Notes: generated from the letters alone by a model not told the origin. Shown: positions 1 through 8,553, numbered from the stretch's first letter. The stretch is 64,000 nt of DNA from CALBPI01 sp039027435 (GCA_039027435.1 JBCCKF010000005.1:124001-188000); one strand, 5' to 3'. Numbers and translations are program-made.

Positions 1-966
1 TACGACATGGCGGTTGTCCTGCGTTACCACCCATCCGCACGCACACTGTGCACGCTTGGGTTGTACTCGAACATCACCTGGGTGGCGATGCTCGCCACAA
101 TCCTGGCGGGAGGAACCCTGTACGTCACACGCCGTTTTGATGTTGCAGCGACCATCGATTACATCGCGGCGAACAGCATTACCCATACCGCGATGGTCCC
201 GGTGCAGCTACAGCGGATGTTGGAATCCGGTCCGATCGACAAACAGCGCGTAATAAGTCTTCAGAGTTTGATGTGTTGCGGCTCACCGCTCGCGCCCAGC
301 GTGAAACAATCGGTCGTCGACACGTTCGGTAGTGCCTTCCTCGAGCTCTATGGTTTGACCGAAGGGCTTGTCACTGTCTTGCAGCCCGAGGATATGGACG
401 ACCATTTGTCGTCTGTCGGCAAACCGGCACCCGGTCAGAAGATTGTCATTCTGGACAATGAAGACCGCATTTGTGCCGCTGGGGAGAGCGGCGAAATCGT
501 GGGTTACGGACCGCTACAAATGGCCGGCTACCACGATCGACCGGATGCGAACGAAGAAGCGACCTGGGTCGATCCTGACGGCCAGCGATGGTTGCGGACT
601 GGCGATATCGGTAAGTTGGATGCCGACGGCTACCTCTATCTCGTTGACCGCAAGAAGGACATGATCATCAGCGGTGGTCAGAACATCTATCCTGCAGATA
701 TCGAGGCGGCTATTCTTGAGCACGATGATGTTGGCGAGGTCGCGGTGATCGGTGTCGCAAGCGATCGTTGGGGCGAGACGCCACTCGCTGTATTTGTTGG
801 GGGCGCAGATCACGAGGCGCTGGTGGAGTGGACCAATGCGCGAGTTGGTAAACAGCAAAGAATTTCGGGCGCGGTCAGCGTGGCCGAGTTGCCCAGAAAT
901 CCCAACGGGAAGGTGCTCAAGCGCGAACTTCGAGCCACCTATAAGGAAATCCTGAAACATGCGTGA
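1..966 (+). CDS. Acyl-CoA synthetase / AMP-forming ligase, 5' partial
   Basis: C-terminal part of a class I adenylate-forming enzyme that activates a carboxylic acid with ATP and loads it onto CoA. The frame is open at base 1, so the ATP-binding P-loop and the start lie outside the window. Visible family motifs are ELYGLTEG near residue 115, the WLRTGDIGKLDADGYLYLVD stretch near 200 with its conserved aspartate, the hinge DRKKDMI and SGGQNIYP near 220, and the C-terminal catalytic lysine in NPNGKVLKRELR. The substrate cannot be read from the sequence. The stop overlaps the next start by 8 bp, so it heads an operon with two hydrolases and a symporter, which fits use of an ester- or polyester-derived acid. 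The adenylate-forming family is certain; the specific product is not. Confidence 0.92.
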   Translation, partial: YDMAVVLRYHPSARTLCTLGLYSNITWVAMLATILAGGTLYVTRRFDVAATIDYIAANSITHTAMVPVQLQRMLESGPIDKQRVISLQSLMCCGSPLAPSVKQSVVDTFGSAFLELYGLTEGLVTVLQPEDMDDHLSSVGKPAPGQKIVILDNEDRICAAGESGEIVGYGPLQMAGYHDRPDANEEATWVDPDGQRWLRTGDIGKLDADGYLYLVDRKKDMIISGGQNIYPADIEAAILEHDDVGEVAVIGVASDRWGETPLAVFVGGADHEALVEWTNARVGKQQRISGAVSVAELPRNPNGKVLKRELRATYKEILKHA

Positions 967-1801
967 GCATCGATTTGCTGTCGAGTCGGGTCTCGAACTC
1001 TATGGTCGCGAGCACGGCGCGACAGACGGGCCGACGATTGTCGCGCTTCATGGTCTGACACGAAACAGTGAAGACTTTGATTCTTTTGCAGCTTACCTGC
1101 CAGACGGCTGGCGAATGCTCGCCCTCGACTTTCGGGGTCGTGGACAATCCGATTACGACCCGAACTGGCAGCAGTACGTACCGGCGATGTATGTGCGCGA
1201 TGTTCGAGAAGTCCTGCAACAGGCAGAGATCGATCGAGCTGTGTTTTTGGGTACGTCGCTTGGTGGGTTGGTCACCATGCTGCTCGCAAGCGTGACTCCG
1301 GAGCTAGCCGCCGGTGCCATCCTCAACGATATCGGCTGCGAAATCGATCCTACAGGCCTTGCACGAATCCAGCAGTACACAGGCAAGTTACCGCCGGTGG
1401 CGAGCTGGGACGACGCGCGCGATCAGGTGAAGCTTGTCTACGGCGAAACACTGCCCGGGCTCGACGATGACGATTTTGAACTGCTGGCGCGTCGCTCCTT
1501 TGCAGAAGATGCGAATGGCGTTCCGGTGCTGCGATTCGACCCGAATATCGGTCGCGCGATCCGCGAGTTGGATATGGAGCTCGGCGACATGTGGACTCGG
1601 CTGGATGACATGCGCGATGTACCGATGCTGCTGCTGCGCGGCGAGAACTCCGACATCCTTAGTCGTGAGGTCGCTATGCGAATGCAATCTCAACACCCGC
1701 AGCTGACTCTGGTGGAGGTGCTCGATCGCGGCCACGTGCCGTTGCTCGATGAATCCGACAGCGTTGCTGCGATCCACGCGTTTCTGGAGCCGCTTGCGTG
1801 A
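959..1801 (+). CDS. Alpha/beta hydrolase
   Basis: A 280-residue cytoplasmic alpha/beta-hydrolase without signal peptide. The oxyanion-hole segment ALHGLTRN lies near residue 30, the nucleophile elbow GTSLGG near 98, and the catalytic histidine is probably in DRGHVPLL near 260. The family cleaves esters, lactones or C-C bonds, and the substrate is not deducible. The ATG lies inside the end of the acyl-CoA synthetase gene and the stop overlaps the next GTG start, so the three genes should be co-translated. The proximity to a CoA ligase and a secreted polyester-type esterase suggests catabolism of an ester substrate (inference). Confidence 0.88.
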   Translation: MREHRFAVESGLELYGREHGATDGPTIVALHGLTRNSEDFDSFAAYLPDGWRMLALDFRGRGQSDYDPNWQQYVPAMYVRDVREVLQQAEIDRAVFLGTSLGGLVTMLLASVTPELAAGAILNDIGCEIDPTGLARIQQYTGKLPPVASWDDARDQVKLVYGETLPGLDDDDFELLARRSFAEDANGVPVLRFDPNIGRAIRELDMELGDMWTRLDDMRDVPMLLLRGENSDILSREVAMRMQSQHPQLTLVEVLDRGHVPLLDESDSVAAIHAFLEPLA

Positions 1802-2733
1802 GACGCGCGGTTTTATGGTCGGTGTGTGCGTGGCTGGCAAGCGGTTGTGCGAGTGTGCCAAGCCCACCCGCGGTCACCACTTCAGGCTTATCCTCAGGTG
1901 GCTACATGGCCATCCAGATGCATATCGCATTCAGTGATCGCGTTGCAGGTGCCGCTGCGCTAGCCGCCGGACCTTATGACTGTGCCGCCGGCAACATCGC
2001 TCAGGCACTTGGTCCTTGTATCGCTGGGCCACCGCCTGAGCTTGCGACTTTGAAACGTGCTGCAGATACGCGGGCAGATGCCGGTGCGATCGCCGATACC
2101 GTGGGCGTGAGCGGGAGTCCGGTGTGGCTGTTTCACGGTCGTCAGGATGCCGTCGTTGCCGAGTCGGTCGTCGCCCAATCAGAAGCGCTTTATCGGGCGC
2201 TGGGTGCGGATGTTGTGTTCGAGCGGAGTGTCGAGGTCGTGCATGGCATGCCTACGGTGCAACAGGGTGTGGACTGCCTAACGATGACATCGCCCTTTGT
2301 GAATGCCTGCGGCTATGACGCAGCGGGTGCTTTGCTACAACATCTGACCGGGCGCTCTGGCGAGCGAGCGGCCTCACCGACAGGTGACTGGATGGAGTTT
2401 GCGCAGGATACCTCTGCTGGGCTGTCCGAGACGGCGATCTTGTATCGCCCTCGCCAATGCACCGATGCGAGCGCCTGCGATATTCATGTCGCGTTTCATG
2501 GATGCCAACAGAATCGGACCGCGGTAGCGGACGCCTTTGTTCGCGAGGCCGGTTATGCCGAGTGGGCGGACGCGCTTGATTTGATCGTGTTGTTTCCCCA
2601 GGCGGCTGCCGGTCCGATGAACCCACTTGGTTGCTGGGACTGGTGGGGATACTCCGGCAACGAATACGCGACGCGCGAGGGCGTACAGTTGAATGCGGTG
2701 CTCGCTATGGTCGATGCTCTGCTCGCGCGCTGA
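1798..2733 (+). CDS. Secreted PHB-depolymerase/feruloyl-esterase-like lipoprotein
   Basis: A 311-residue hydrolase of the extracellular poly(3-hydroxybutyrate) depolymerase/esterase group. The GTG start overlaps the upstream stop by 4 bp. The N-terminus is a lipoprotein signal with lipobox LASGC (Cys 17), so the enzyme should be anchored in an envelope membrane. The serine nucleophile motif GLSSGGYMA follows almost directly at residues 30-38. Later landmarks are WLFHGRQDAVV near 110, VAFHGCQQNR near 225 and the C-terminal GCWDWWGYSG. The nucleophile lies very close to the membrane anchor, so there is little room for a linker. It probably hydrolyses short-chain polyesters or aryl esters; the true substrate is unknown. 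Confidence 0.8.
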   Translation: MRRAVLWSVCAWLASGCASVPSPPAVTTSGLSSGGYMAIQMHIAFSDRVAGAAALAAGPYDCAAGNIAQALGPCIAGPPPELATLKRAADTRADAGAIADTVGVSGSPVWLFHGRQDAVVAESVVAQSEALYRALGADVVFERSVEVVHGMPTVQQGVDCLTMTSPFVNACGYDAAGALLQHLTGRSGERAASPTGDWMEFAQDTSAGLSETAILYRPRQCTDASACDIHVAFHGCQQNRTAVADAFVREAGYAEWADALDLIVLFPQAAAGPMNPLGCWDWWGYSGNEYATREGVQLNAVLAMVDALLAR

Positions 2734-2736
2734 TCG

Positions 2737-4209
2737 ATGAGCTTCGCCTGGGTCTTGTTTGTGGTCTACCTCGTCGCGACGGCGTGGCTAGGCTGGATCG
2801 GCCACAAGAGAACCGGTGGGTTCGACAGTTTCGCGCTAGGCGGTGGCGATATGCATCCGCTGGTCGTCGGGATCACGCTTGCCGCAAGCACAGCCTCGGC
2901 GGCGACGTTTATTGTGAACCCGGGCTTCATCTACGTTGATGGACTGTCCGCGTGGTTTCACCTGGTGCCCGGTCTTGTGACCGGATTGACCGGCATGCTG
3001 TTTCTGCTGTCGCCGGCTTTTCGACGGATCGGGGCGCAGACGGGTGCACTGACGCTGCCTGACTGGATCGCGCGACGGTTTGACTCGCGTCGGTTCGCCA
3101 TCTATTTCGCAATTCTCAGTTTGTTGTCGTTTGCGTTTGTTGTGCTTCTGGTCGGTGGCATTTCGATTGTGATGCAACAGCTGCTTGGGCTGAGCAATGT
3201 CGTTTCGCTCGTTATCACGTTGACGTTTGTAACCGGATACGTCTTCATCGGAGGGACTCACGCACATGTATTGACCAATATGCTGCAGGGCACGCTGATG
3301 ATCATCGTGTGCGTCCTCGTGCTGGGCTCCTGCGCGTGGGTTGTGTCGCAGAGTGATGTTTCGTTGGTGTCGGCGCTGCGAGCTGCAGATCCGGACTTGT
3401 TACTTTGGGTGAACCCGAATGGCCAGTTCTTCAGCGAGCCGTTTTCGGTTTTTGTCGCGGGCTTCATCATCGGCGCAATTCTTGCGTGCCAGCCGCACAT
3501 CCTGACCAAGGCGCTCTACGTAAGCTCAGACCGAGCTGTTAACCAGTATCTATGGGTATTCGCCGGCGTGATGCTGATGTTTGCATTGCTGGTGACCGTC
3601 GGTTTTGTCGCGCATCTTGTTGTTGATCCTGCCGACCTGATCGATGCAGCAACAGGCGCCTTCCGTCAGGATCTTGTGATGATGACCTATCTTGGCGCCG
3701 TATTCCCGCCGTGGTTGTTCACTGTGATCGCGGTCGTGCTGCTGGCCGCGGCGATGTCGACGCTGGATGGTTTGCTCGTGGCGCTCAGCACCATCACGGC
3801 AAACGACCTGGTGCTCAATCTCGGTAGTCGTGGACGGTCTCCGGAAGCCCACCAGGCGTTGGCGATGAAGGCCGGGCACGTGGTCTTGCTCGTCATGGCA
3901 ATCGCAGCATTTGTAATTAATCTATCACCACCCAAGCTGCTCGGTATTTTCGGTCAAACCGGCGTCTACGGGCTTGCCGCTGCGCTCGCGCCACCCCTGG
4001 TTCTGGGTGTTTTTTGCCAACGCCCGCCACTGCGATTGGCGGTGGCGATGTCGTTTACCGCCCTTGTCCTGCACTTTGGTCTGTATTTCTCGGCGGGAGC
4101 CTGGTTGCCCGGTCTCGACCTGAACTGGGCAAACCCCGGTGTCACCGCATCAGTCGCAGCCATCCCGACCCTGATCCCCGCGGCGGTTTACGCCTGGTTG
4201 GAGCGCTGA
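2737..4209 (+). CDS. Sodium:solute symporter (SSS family)
   Basis: A 490-residue polytopic inner-membrane protein with the organisation of the SSS/SLC5 family, with about 12-13 hydrophobic segments. Family-typical features are the early segment with FALGGGDMHPLVVG and LAASTASAATF near residue 55, where SSS proteins bind sodium, and the later AAAMSTLDGLLVALSTI segment near 335. It starts 3 bp after the esterase stop and closes the operon. It presumably co-transports the product of the upstream hydrolases, such as a small carboxylate, with sodium. The substrate is inferred only from context. Confidence 0.9.
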   Translation: MSFAWVLFVVYLVATAWLGWIGHKRTGGFDSFALGGGDMHPLVVGITLAASTASAATFIVNPGFIYVDGLSAWFHLVPGLVTGLTGMLFLLSPAFRRIGAQTGALTLPDWIARRFDSRRFAIYFAILSLLSFAFVVLLVGGISIVMQQLLGLSNVVSLVITLTFVTGYVFIGGTHAHVLTNMLQGTLMIIVCVLVLGSCAWVVSQSDVSLVSALRAADPDLLLWVNPNGQFFSEPFSVFVAGFIIGAILACQPHILTKALYVSSDRAVNQYLWVFAGVMLMFALLVTVGFVAHLVVDPADLIDAATGAFRQDLVMMTYLGAVFPPWLFTVIAVVLLAAAMSTLDGLLVALSTITANDLVLNLGSRGRSPEAHQALAMKAGHVVLLVMAIAAFVINLSPPKLLGIFGQTGVYGLAAALAPPLVLGVFCQRPPLRLAVAMSFTALVLHFGLYFSAGAWLPGLDLNWANPGVTASVAAIPTLIPAAVYAWLER

Positions 4210-4238
4210 TCTCCCAAGAGTTGCGATAGACTCGCAGC

Positions 4239-4364
4239 ATGCAAAGAACGATCAGCCTTGTTGGTCTGCTTGCGCTGGCGACGCTACCGGTTTCGGCCTC
4301 AGAGTCTCAACCTGATCAATCGAGCAACTGGCGCTTTGAATGCATCGGAGGTGCGTTGATATGA
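4239..4364 (+). CDS. Putative 41-residue exported peptide
   Basis: Short ORF in the gap between the symporter and the cupin. Residues 1-20 read as a signal peptide: a basic start (MQRT), a hydrophobic core rich in Leu/Ala, and a PVSASES cleavage region. The mature part would be about 20 residues with one Trp and one Cys. Its TGA overlaps the ATG of the cupin gene in an ATGA arrangement typical of translational coupling. A TAGACT hexamer ends 6 bases before its ATG and there is no Shine-Dalgarno, which would fit a leaderless transcript. I do not recognise a family. It may be a real secreted peptide or only a leader ORF for the cupin. Confidence 0.4.
   Translation: MQRTISLVGLLALATLPVSASESQPDQSSNWRFECIGGALI
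4347..4352 (+). promoter_or_regulatory. Strong ribosome binding site fixing the cupin start
   Basis: GGAGGT lies 8 bases before the ATG at 4361. It decides the cupin start against the in-frame ATG at 4340, which has no comparable site. Confidence 0.75.
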
Positions 4365-4828
4365 CGTTTGAATCAATGCCGGATTTCAATGGGTACACGC
4401 TCGAGGAGTTGCTGGAAGCGCAAGCAGGTATCAATCGCGAAAAGTACCCGGAGCGCGCTAAAGAGATCGACAACTTGATTGCCTGGCGTCAGGCGCGAGG
4501 GTTCGGCGTGCGTGGCAGCTATCCCGAACGGATTCGATCACTGCCGCTTTTCGATGGGCAGTTTGATGCCTACAAACTGGCTGCTGAAAGTGCCAGTGTG
4601 TTGTTCGCTACCTACCCGGCCGGCACGGAAATTCCGCCCCATACCCACGACACCGATAATTACGGAGTCATCACGCGCGGCGAATTGCTTCTAACCATGA
4701 ACGGTGAAACCACCCATCATGCATTGGGGAGTTGGTATCACGTACCCGCAGGCGTGGCGCATTCGGCGCGATTCATGGTCGATACAGAAGAGATCGAATT
4801 CTGGTTCGATCCAACGGACCAAGGCTAA
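4361..4828 (+). CDS. Cupin-domain protein
   Basis: A 155-residue protein with a C-terminal single cupin barrel. The first metal motif is PPHTHDTDNYGVITRGE (two His and a Glu) near residue 95, and the second is GSWYHVPAGVAHSA near 128. The N-terminal ~60 residues are helical and charged (LEELLEAQAGINREKYPERAKEID). There is no signal peptide. Such small cupins are sensors, isomerases or dioxygenases, and nothing here selects among these. It is coupled to the upstream 41-residue peptide ORF and converges tail-to-tail with the receiver gene one base away. Confidence 0.8.
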   Translation: MTFESMPDFNGYTLEELLEAQAGINREKYPERAKEIDNLIAWRQARGFGVRGSYPERIRSLPLFDGQFDAYKLAAESASVLFATYPAGTEIPPHTHDTDNYGVITRGELLLTMNGETTHHALGSWYHVPAGVAHSARFMVDTEEIEFWFDPTDQG

Positions 4829-4829
4829 T

Positions 4830-5252
4830 TCAGCCGCGCGCAGACGCTTCGATGACACGCCAGTAGTCATCGACCAACTCAACGGCCTCGATGAAGGCAT
4901 CGCCAACATCGGATTTCATCATGTAGCCTGCCACGTTGAGATCATAAGCCTGATAGAGATCGGATTGCCGTGCCGATGTGGTCAGGATAAACACGGTATG
5001 GGCTTTGTGATCGTCGTCTTCGCGAATTCGCTTCAGAAACTCAAGTCCGTCCATTCGCGGCATATTGATGTCGAGCAGGATCATCACAGGTGCCGAAACT
5101 GCTTCGCTGTTCAGTAACTGAAGCGCTTCAAGACCATCATGTGCCACAAAAAAAGGGTTTGCGATTTTTCTCTTGCGCAACGCGCGGCGCACGTTTTCTA
5201 TATCGACTTCGTCGTCTTCGACCAGCAATATATTGACTGGCAGTGTATCCAT
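4830..5252 (-). CDS. Single-domain response regulator (Rcp1/CheY-like)
   Basis: A 140-residue stand-alone receiver domain. The acidic pair is in LLVEDDEVD, the phospho-acceptor Asp in LLDINMPRMDG, the switch Thr in FILTTSA, and the conserved Lys in GYMMKSD. The spacing and the NMPRMDG motif resemble Rcp1-type regulators that work with phytochrome-like kinases. There is no output domain, so it acts by protein contact. I chose the ATG at 5252 over an upstream GTG at 5276 because an AGGA lies before it. It is transcribed divergently from a histidine kinase at 5417, its likely partner. Confidence 0.88.
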   Translation of the reverse strand: MDTLPVNILLVEDDEVDIENVRRALRKRKIANPFFVAHDGLEALQLLNSEAVSAPVMILLDINMPRMDGLEFLKRIREDDDHKAHTVFILTTSARQSDLYQAYDLNVAGYMMKSDVGDAFIEAVELVDDYWRVIEASARG

Positions 5253-5355
5253 GAACGTCCTGTCCCCTTGTGCCACTTTATGAAGTGATCTTTAAGAATC
5301 CGGTTCTGTTTTGTGTCACAACAAAGACATTGTCGTGTATGTTCATCAATTAAAG

Positions 5356-5378
5356 CCGAGCATTATATTCGGTTTTTT
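5356..5378 (+). promoter_or_regulatory. Weak hairpin plus T-run in the kinase leader
   Basis: A 5-bp stem (CCGAG and TTCGG, one G-U pair on RNA) with a 7-base loop is followed by six T. It lies in the AT-rich 164-bp gap between the divergent receiver and kinase genes, 39 bases before the kinase ATG. It could be a weak terminator or attenuator, or chance in AT-rich promoter DNA. Confidence 0.25.
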
Positions 5379-5416
5379 AGAACAATTGAATTTATGAACC
5401 CTCGGATTGTTGGTTG

Positions 5417-6256
5417 ATGAGCACCGCTGCCTTATTGGCTGCCAGTGTCGCAGTTATCGTCGCTTTCGCGCTGGGCAATTGGTTGGGCTTGCGACGTGTG
5501 GCGGATATGCGCTCTCAGCTCAAGAGTCAGGGCGAAGCTTTGGCCCAAGCGCAAGCTCGACAGGCGAAGCTACGCAGCGCGCTTAAGGAAGCCGACGACG
5601 ATGTCGAGCGGTTTGCCTACATTGCCTCGCATGACCTGAGAGCACCGCTGCGGGCGATCGACAACCTCGCTGAATTCCTCCGCGAAGATCTTGCGGACGC
5701 ACTTACTGAAGAATCGCGCCGTCATTTGGATTTAATCAGTTCGCGTGTGGCCAGACTGGACAGGTTGTTGGTTGCGCTGCTCGAGTATCTTCGCGTCGGG
5801 TACGGCACGGAAGAAAGAGCGACCGCGGATGTTCGGGCGCTGGCGCAACAGAGTGTCGATCAGCATCTGTCCGCTTCCAGCAAGGTTACGCTCACCGGGG
5901 ATGTGGGTACTGCCCGATTGGCTCGCCAGAGTTTCGTGAGTTCCCTGGGTCTTGTGCTGGAAAACGCCGAACGGCATACCGATGTGGCTGAAGTTCATAT
6001 CCAGATCACGCTGGCGCGAAGCGATGACTCGATTTCTGTGTCCGTACGAGACAACGGGCCAGGTATCCCGCTCCATCTTCAACAACGGGTCTTCGATCTT
6101 TTTGAGACGTTGCAGCCGCGCGATAAAGTCGAGTCGAGCGGAATCGGCCTTGCGATCGTCGAAAAGACCATGCGTCGATTGGGCGGATCCGTTGTTCTTG
6201 AATCTGACCCAGAGAAAGATCGCGGCACAACGGTGACGTTGGTCTGGCCTGCCTGA
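5417..6256 (+). CDS. Membrane-anchored sensor histidine kinase lacking an obvious input domain
   Basis: A 279-residue kinase. One transmembrane helix spans residues 2-24, followed by a charged coiled-coil linker (~28-62), a HisKA domain with the phospho-acceptor His in YIASHDLRAPL near 72, and a HATPase domain. The HATPase shows the N-box LENAERH near 182, VRDNGPGIP near 216 and GIGLAIVEKT near 245. ASHDLRAPL is typical of phytochrome-type and cyanobacterial-type kinases. There are no PAS, GAF, HAMP or periplasmic domains, so the signal must come from the membrane segment or a partner protein. It is divergent from the receiver gene at 4830-5252. The start could be a TTG one codon earlier; ATG is preferred. 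Confidence 0.9.
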   Translation: MSTAALLAASVAVIVAFALGNWLGLRRVADMRSQLKSQGEALAQAQARQAKLRSALKEADDDVERFAYIASHDLRAPLRAIDNLAEFLREDLADALTEESRRHLDLISSRVARLDRLLVALLEYLRVGYGTEERATADVRALAQQSVDQHLSASSKVTLTGDVGTARLARQSFVSSLGLVLENAERHTDVAEVHIQITLARSDDSISVSVRDNGPGIPLHLQQRVFDLFETLQPRDKVESSGIGLAIVEKTMRRLGGSVVLESDPEKDRGTTVTLVWPA

Positions 6257-6284
6257 ACAATCCGCGCTCGGCTACAATAGCGGG

Positions 6285-7793
6285 ATGACTACCGCTAGTT
6301 CCAAAACCGCGGGGCACTACGATGTCATCATCGTGGGTGCCGGGCTCTCCGGAGTCTGCACGGCCTGGCATCTGCAAAAGCACCGCCCGCAAGACCGCGT
6401 GCTCATAATTGAAGCCCGCGAGTCCGTTGGTGGCACGTGGGACCTGTTTCGTTATCCCGGCGTACGCTCTGACTCAGACATGCCGACACTCGGATATGCC
6501 TTTCGACCCTGGCTTGAGCGTGATTCGATTGCCCATGGTGAGCGTATTCGCAACTACATTGAGCAAACCGCCAGCGACTCCGGACTACTGGAGCAAATTC
6601 GTTTTGGTCACAAGCTCCTGCGAGCTGATTGGTCGAGCGACGGGGGTATGTGGACGCTGCATACGCAGACGGCAGAAGGTGAGCAACAACTGCACACCCG
6701 ATTTCTCATGATGTGCACGGGATACTACGACTACGATCAGGGCCATACACCCGACTGGCCAGGACTGCAGCAGTTTGCGGGTCCGGTGGTTCATCCCCAG
6801 CATTGGCCGGATGATCTCAATTGGAAAGACAAACGGGTTGCGGTGATCGGCAGTGGCGCGACGGCGGTGACCTTGATTCCGTCTTTGGCCGAAGATGCGC
6901 GGCGCGTCACGATGGTTCAGCGCACGCCAACCTACATCGCGGAAATGCCCGCGCGAGATGCCTTGGCGCGATGGTGTCACCGACATCTGGGCCCGAGACT
7001 TGCGCATTGGCTGACTCGCTGGAAGAACATTCTTTACACGATGTTCACCTATCAGTTGTCGCGCCGTTTTCCTGAATTTATGCGGCGACAGTTGCTCTCG
7101 CAGGTTCGCGAGGCGGTAGATGGCAAGCTGGACGTGGACAAGCATTTTTCGCCGCCCTACAAGCCTTGGGACCAGCGACTGTGTCTCGCTCCGGACGGTG
7201 ATTTCTTTGCTGCGATTCGTGCGGGTAAAGTTGACGTCGCAACCGGAGACATAAAGTCGATCGACGCGACCGGTTTGACGTTGCAGGATGACACCCGTGT
7301 CGACGTCGACATTCTGGTGACTGCAACCGGTCTGTCGCTGAAGGTTGCAGGTGGCGCGGACTTGTATGTCGATGGGCATCGAGTGCGCGCGGCCCGACGC
7401 ACGACCTATAAGGGTGCCATGTTAAGCGGCGTACCGAACTTGGCGCTCACCATGGGCTACACCAATGCCTCCTGGACTCTGAAGTGTGAGTTGATTGCCG
7501 AGTGGGTTGTCCGGTTGAGAGACCATATGGAAGCGGCAGGAAAATCTGTCGTACTGCCACTCGGTCCGCGCACTCGTGGCGATCGAGCATTCATCGATCT
7601 TGATGCTGGCTATATTCGACGTGCGGATCATTTGCTGCCACGCCAATCGCAAGCGCATCCGTGGCGGGTGAATCAGAACTACTTCCAGGACCTGCGTGCG
7701 TTTCGCTGGAGTCGTGTCGACGATGGTGCGCTCGAATTTCTTTCTGTTGGCGACAACATGAGTTGGGAGCCAGCGCGCGGCGCGGGCAGCTAG
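6285..7793 (+). CDS. Flavin monooxygenase of the Baeyer-Villiger type
   Basis: A 502-residue FAD- and NADPH-dependent monooxygenase. The N-terminal Rossmann motif is VGAGLSGVCTA (~16-26), the signature RYPGVRSDSDM is near 58, a second nucleotide motif IGSGATAVT is near 188, and a VTATGL segment is near 345. FAGPVVHPQHWP near 165 matches the Baeyer-Villiger fingerprint FxGxxxHxxxWP rather than the class B FMO form. The family inserts oxygen next to ketones to give esters or lactones, and the substrate is unknown. There is no signal peptide. A TACAAT hexamer lies 6 bases before the ATG without a clear Shine-Dalgarno, suggesting leaderless expression. It is monocistronic. Confidence 0.88.
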   Translation: MTTASSKTAGHYDVIIVGAGLSGVCTAWHLQKHRPQDRVLIIEARESVGGTWDLFRYPGVRSDSDMPTLGYAFRPWLERDSIAHGERIRNYIEQTASDSGLLEQIRFGHKLLRADWSSDGGMWTLHTQTAEGEQQLHTRFLMMCTGYYDYDQGHTPDWPGLQQFAGPVVHPQHWPDDLNWKDKRVAVIGSGATAVTLIPSLAEDARRVTMVQRTPTYIAEMPARDALARWCHRHLGPRLAHWLTRWKNILYTMFTYQLSRRFPEFMRRQLLSQVREAVDGKLDVDKHFSPPYKPWDQRLCLAPDGDFFAAIRAGKVDVATGDIKSIDATGLTLQDDTRVDVDILVTATGLSLKVAGGADLYVDGHRVRAARRTTYKGAMLSGVPNLALTMGYTNASWTLKCELIAEWVVRLRDHMEAAGKSVVLPLGPRTRGDRAFIDLDAGYIRRADHLLPRQSQAHPWRVNQNYFQDLRAFRWSRVDDGALEFLSVGDNMSWEPARGAGS

Positions 7794-7794
7794 C

Positions 7795-7821
7795 AAAAAA
7801 AACGGGAGCCGAAGCTCCCGT
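7795..7821 (-). terminator. Intrinsic terminator of the PEP-CTERM gene
   Basis: A perfect 8-bp stem, ACGGGAGC/GCTCCCGT, with a UUCG tetraloop on the minus-strand RNA is followed by eight U (A-run at 7795-7802). It lies 47 bp past the stop of the minus-strand gene at 7869. The U-run orientation shows it serves the minus strand, although the hairpin also ends the BVMO transcript region. Confidence 0.85.
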
Positions 7822-7868
7822 GCACTGGACCCTTAAGGGTTCTTCTTATCGTGTTGGTATTGTTCGGT

Positions 7869-8411
7869 TCAGACGCTACGACGACGTCGCAGTCCAAGTG
7901 CCGCGAGGCCAAGACCAAGCAATGCGAGGCCGGCAGGCTCAGGCACTCGGTGAATCGTCGCCTCGAGGCTGGAAGACAACCAATAAAAGTCGTTGTAGCC
8001 CTGCCACCATGCTGTGTCCTGAGCACTCACGGTAACGGCAAGGACGCCATCCGTGTTCAGTGCGTCGACGCCCGCATTGCTGACGCTCATCAAGGTCGCT
8101 GTCAGAGAGAAGAATCCGCGCCCGGCGACATTGAAGGTCGCGGTGACGCCGCCAGCAGAAACCTCTGCCATATCGAGCGCCCAGTCGCCCCAGAACCAGC
8201 CGTCGGAAAAGTTGAGTGTCAGCTCAGCACTGATGACTTCATAGAGATCCGGAACGCCGAATTCAGTGAGGTCGTGGTAAATCGTGTGCGACTCGGTTTC
8301 GCCCATCGATTCTTGTACGTCGATCTCGTCGGTAACCGTGATAGTCGTGGCCAAAGCGGGGTTGGCGAATACAAGCGCAGCAAGCAAGGCAGCAGTCTTC
8401 ATCAGTTTCAT
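7869..8411 (-). CDS. PEP-CTERM sorting-domain protein
   Basis: A 180-residue exported protein. The N-terminal signal peptide is MKLMKTAALLAALVFANPALA. The mature part is beta-rich and has no recognised domain. The C-terminus is a PEP-CTERM tripartite anchor: VPEPAGLALL, a hydrophobic helix (LGLGLAALGL) and RRRRSV. PEP-CTERM proteins are cleaved and anchored by exosortase and often associate with exopolysaccharide. No exosortase gene is in the window. A sigma-54 promoter lies at 8455-8472 and a strong terminator follows, so it is a single-gene unit. Confidence 0.9.
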   Translation of the reverse strand: MKLMKTAALLAALVFANPALATTITVTDEIDVQESMGETESHTIYHDLTEFGVPDLYEVISAELTLNFSDGWFWGDWALDMAEVSAGGVTATFNVAGRGFFSLTATLMSVSNAGVDALNTDGVLAVTVSAQDTAWWQGYNDFYWLSSSLEATIHRVPEPAGLALLGLGLAALGLRRRRSV

Positions 8412-8454
8412 TGTTTTTAGTCCCTAAAAAGAAACAGATAATCACTTAGGTAAA

Positions 8455-8472
8455 AGCAAATGTTATGCCAAG
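8455..8472 (-). promoter_or_regulatory. Sigma-54 promoter of PEP-CTERM gene
   Basis: On the minus strand the site reads TTGGCATAACATTTGCT, with the required GG and GC dinucleotides exactly 10 bases apart. The predicted transcription start is about 33 bases before the ATG at 8411. The consensus is TGGCAcg-N4-TTGCw. The same architecture precedes the other PEP-CTERM gene at 10020. Confidence 0.8.
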
Positions 8473-8509
8473 AATTAAATTACAGAAAAAACAATCGGTT
8501 GGTGTGTTT

Positions 8510-8530
8510 CCTAATGCCTGGAGGATTAGG
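8510..8530. promoter_or_regulatory. Inverted repeat upstream of the sigma-54 promoter
   Basis: CCTAAT and ATTAGG are separated by 9 bases, placing the dyad about 66-86 bases upstream of the predicted start for the minus-strand PEP-CTERM gene. That is a usual position for a sigma-54 activator site. No U-run follows, so it is a poor terminator for the upstream transporter gene. No clear copy exists upstream of 10020. Confidence 0.3.
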
Positions 8531-8553
8531 GTTGTAAGGTATCTCGACAGTGG

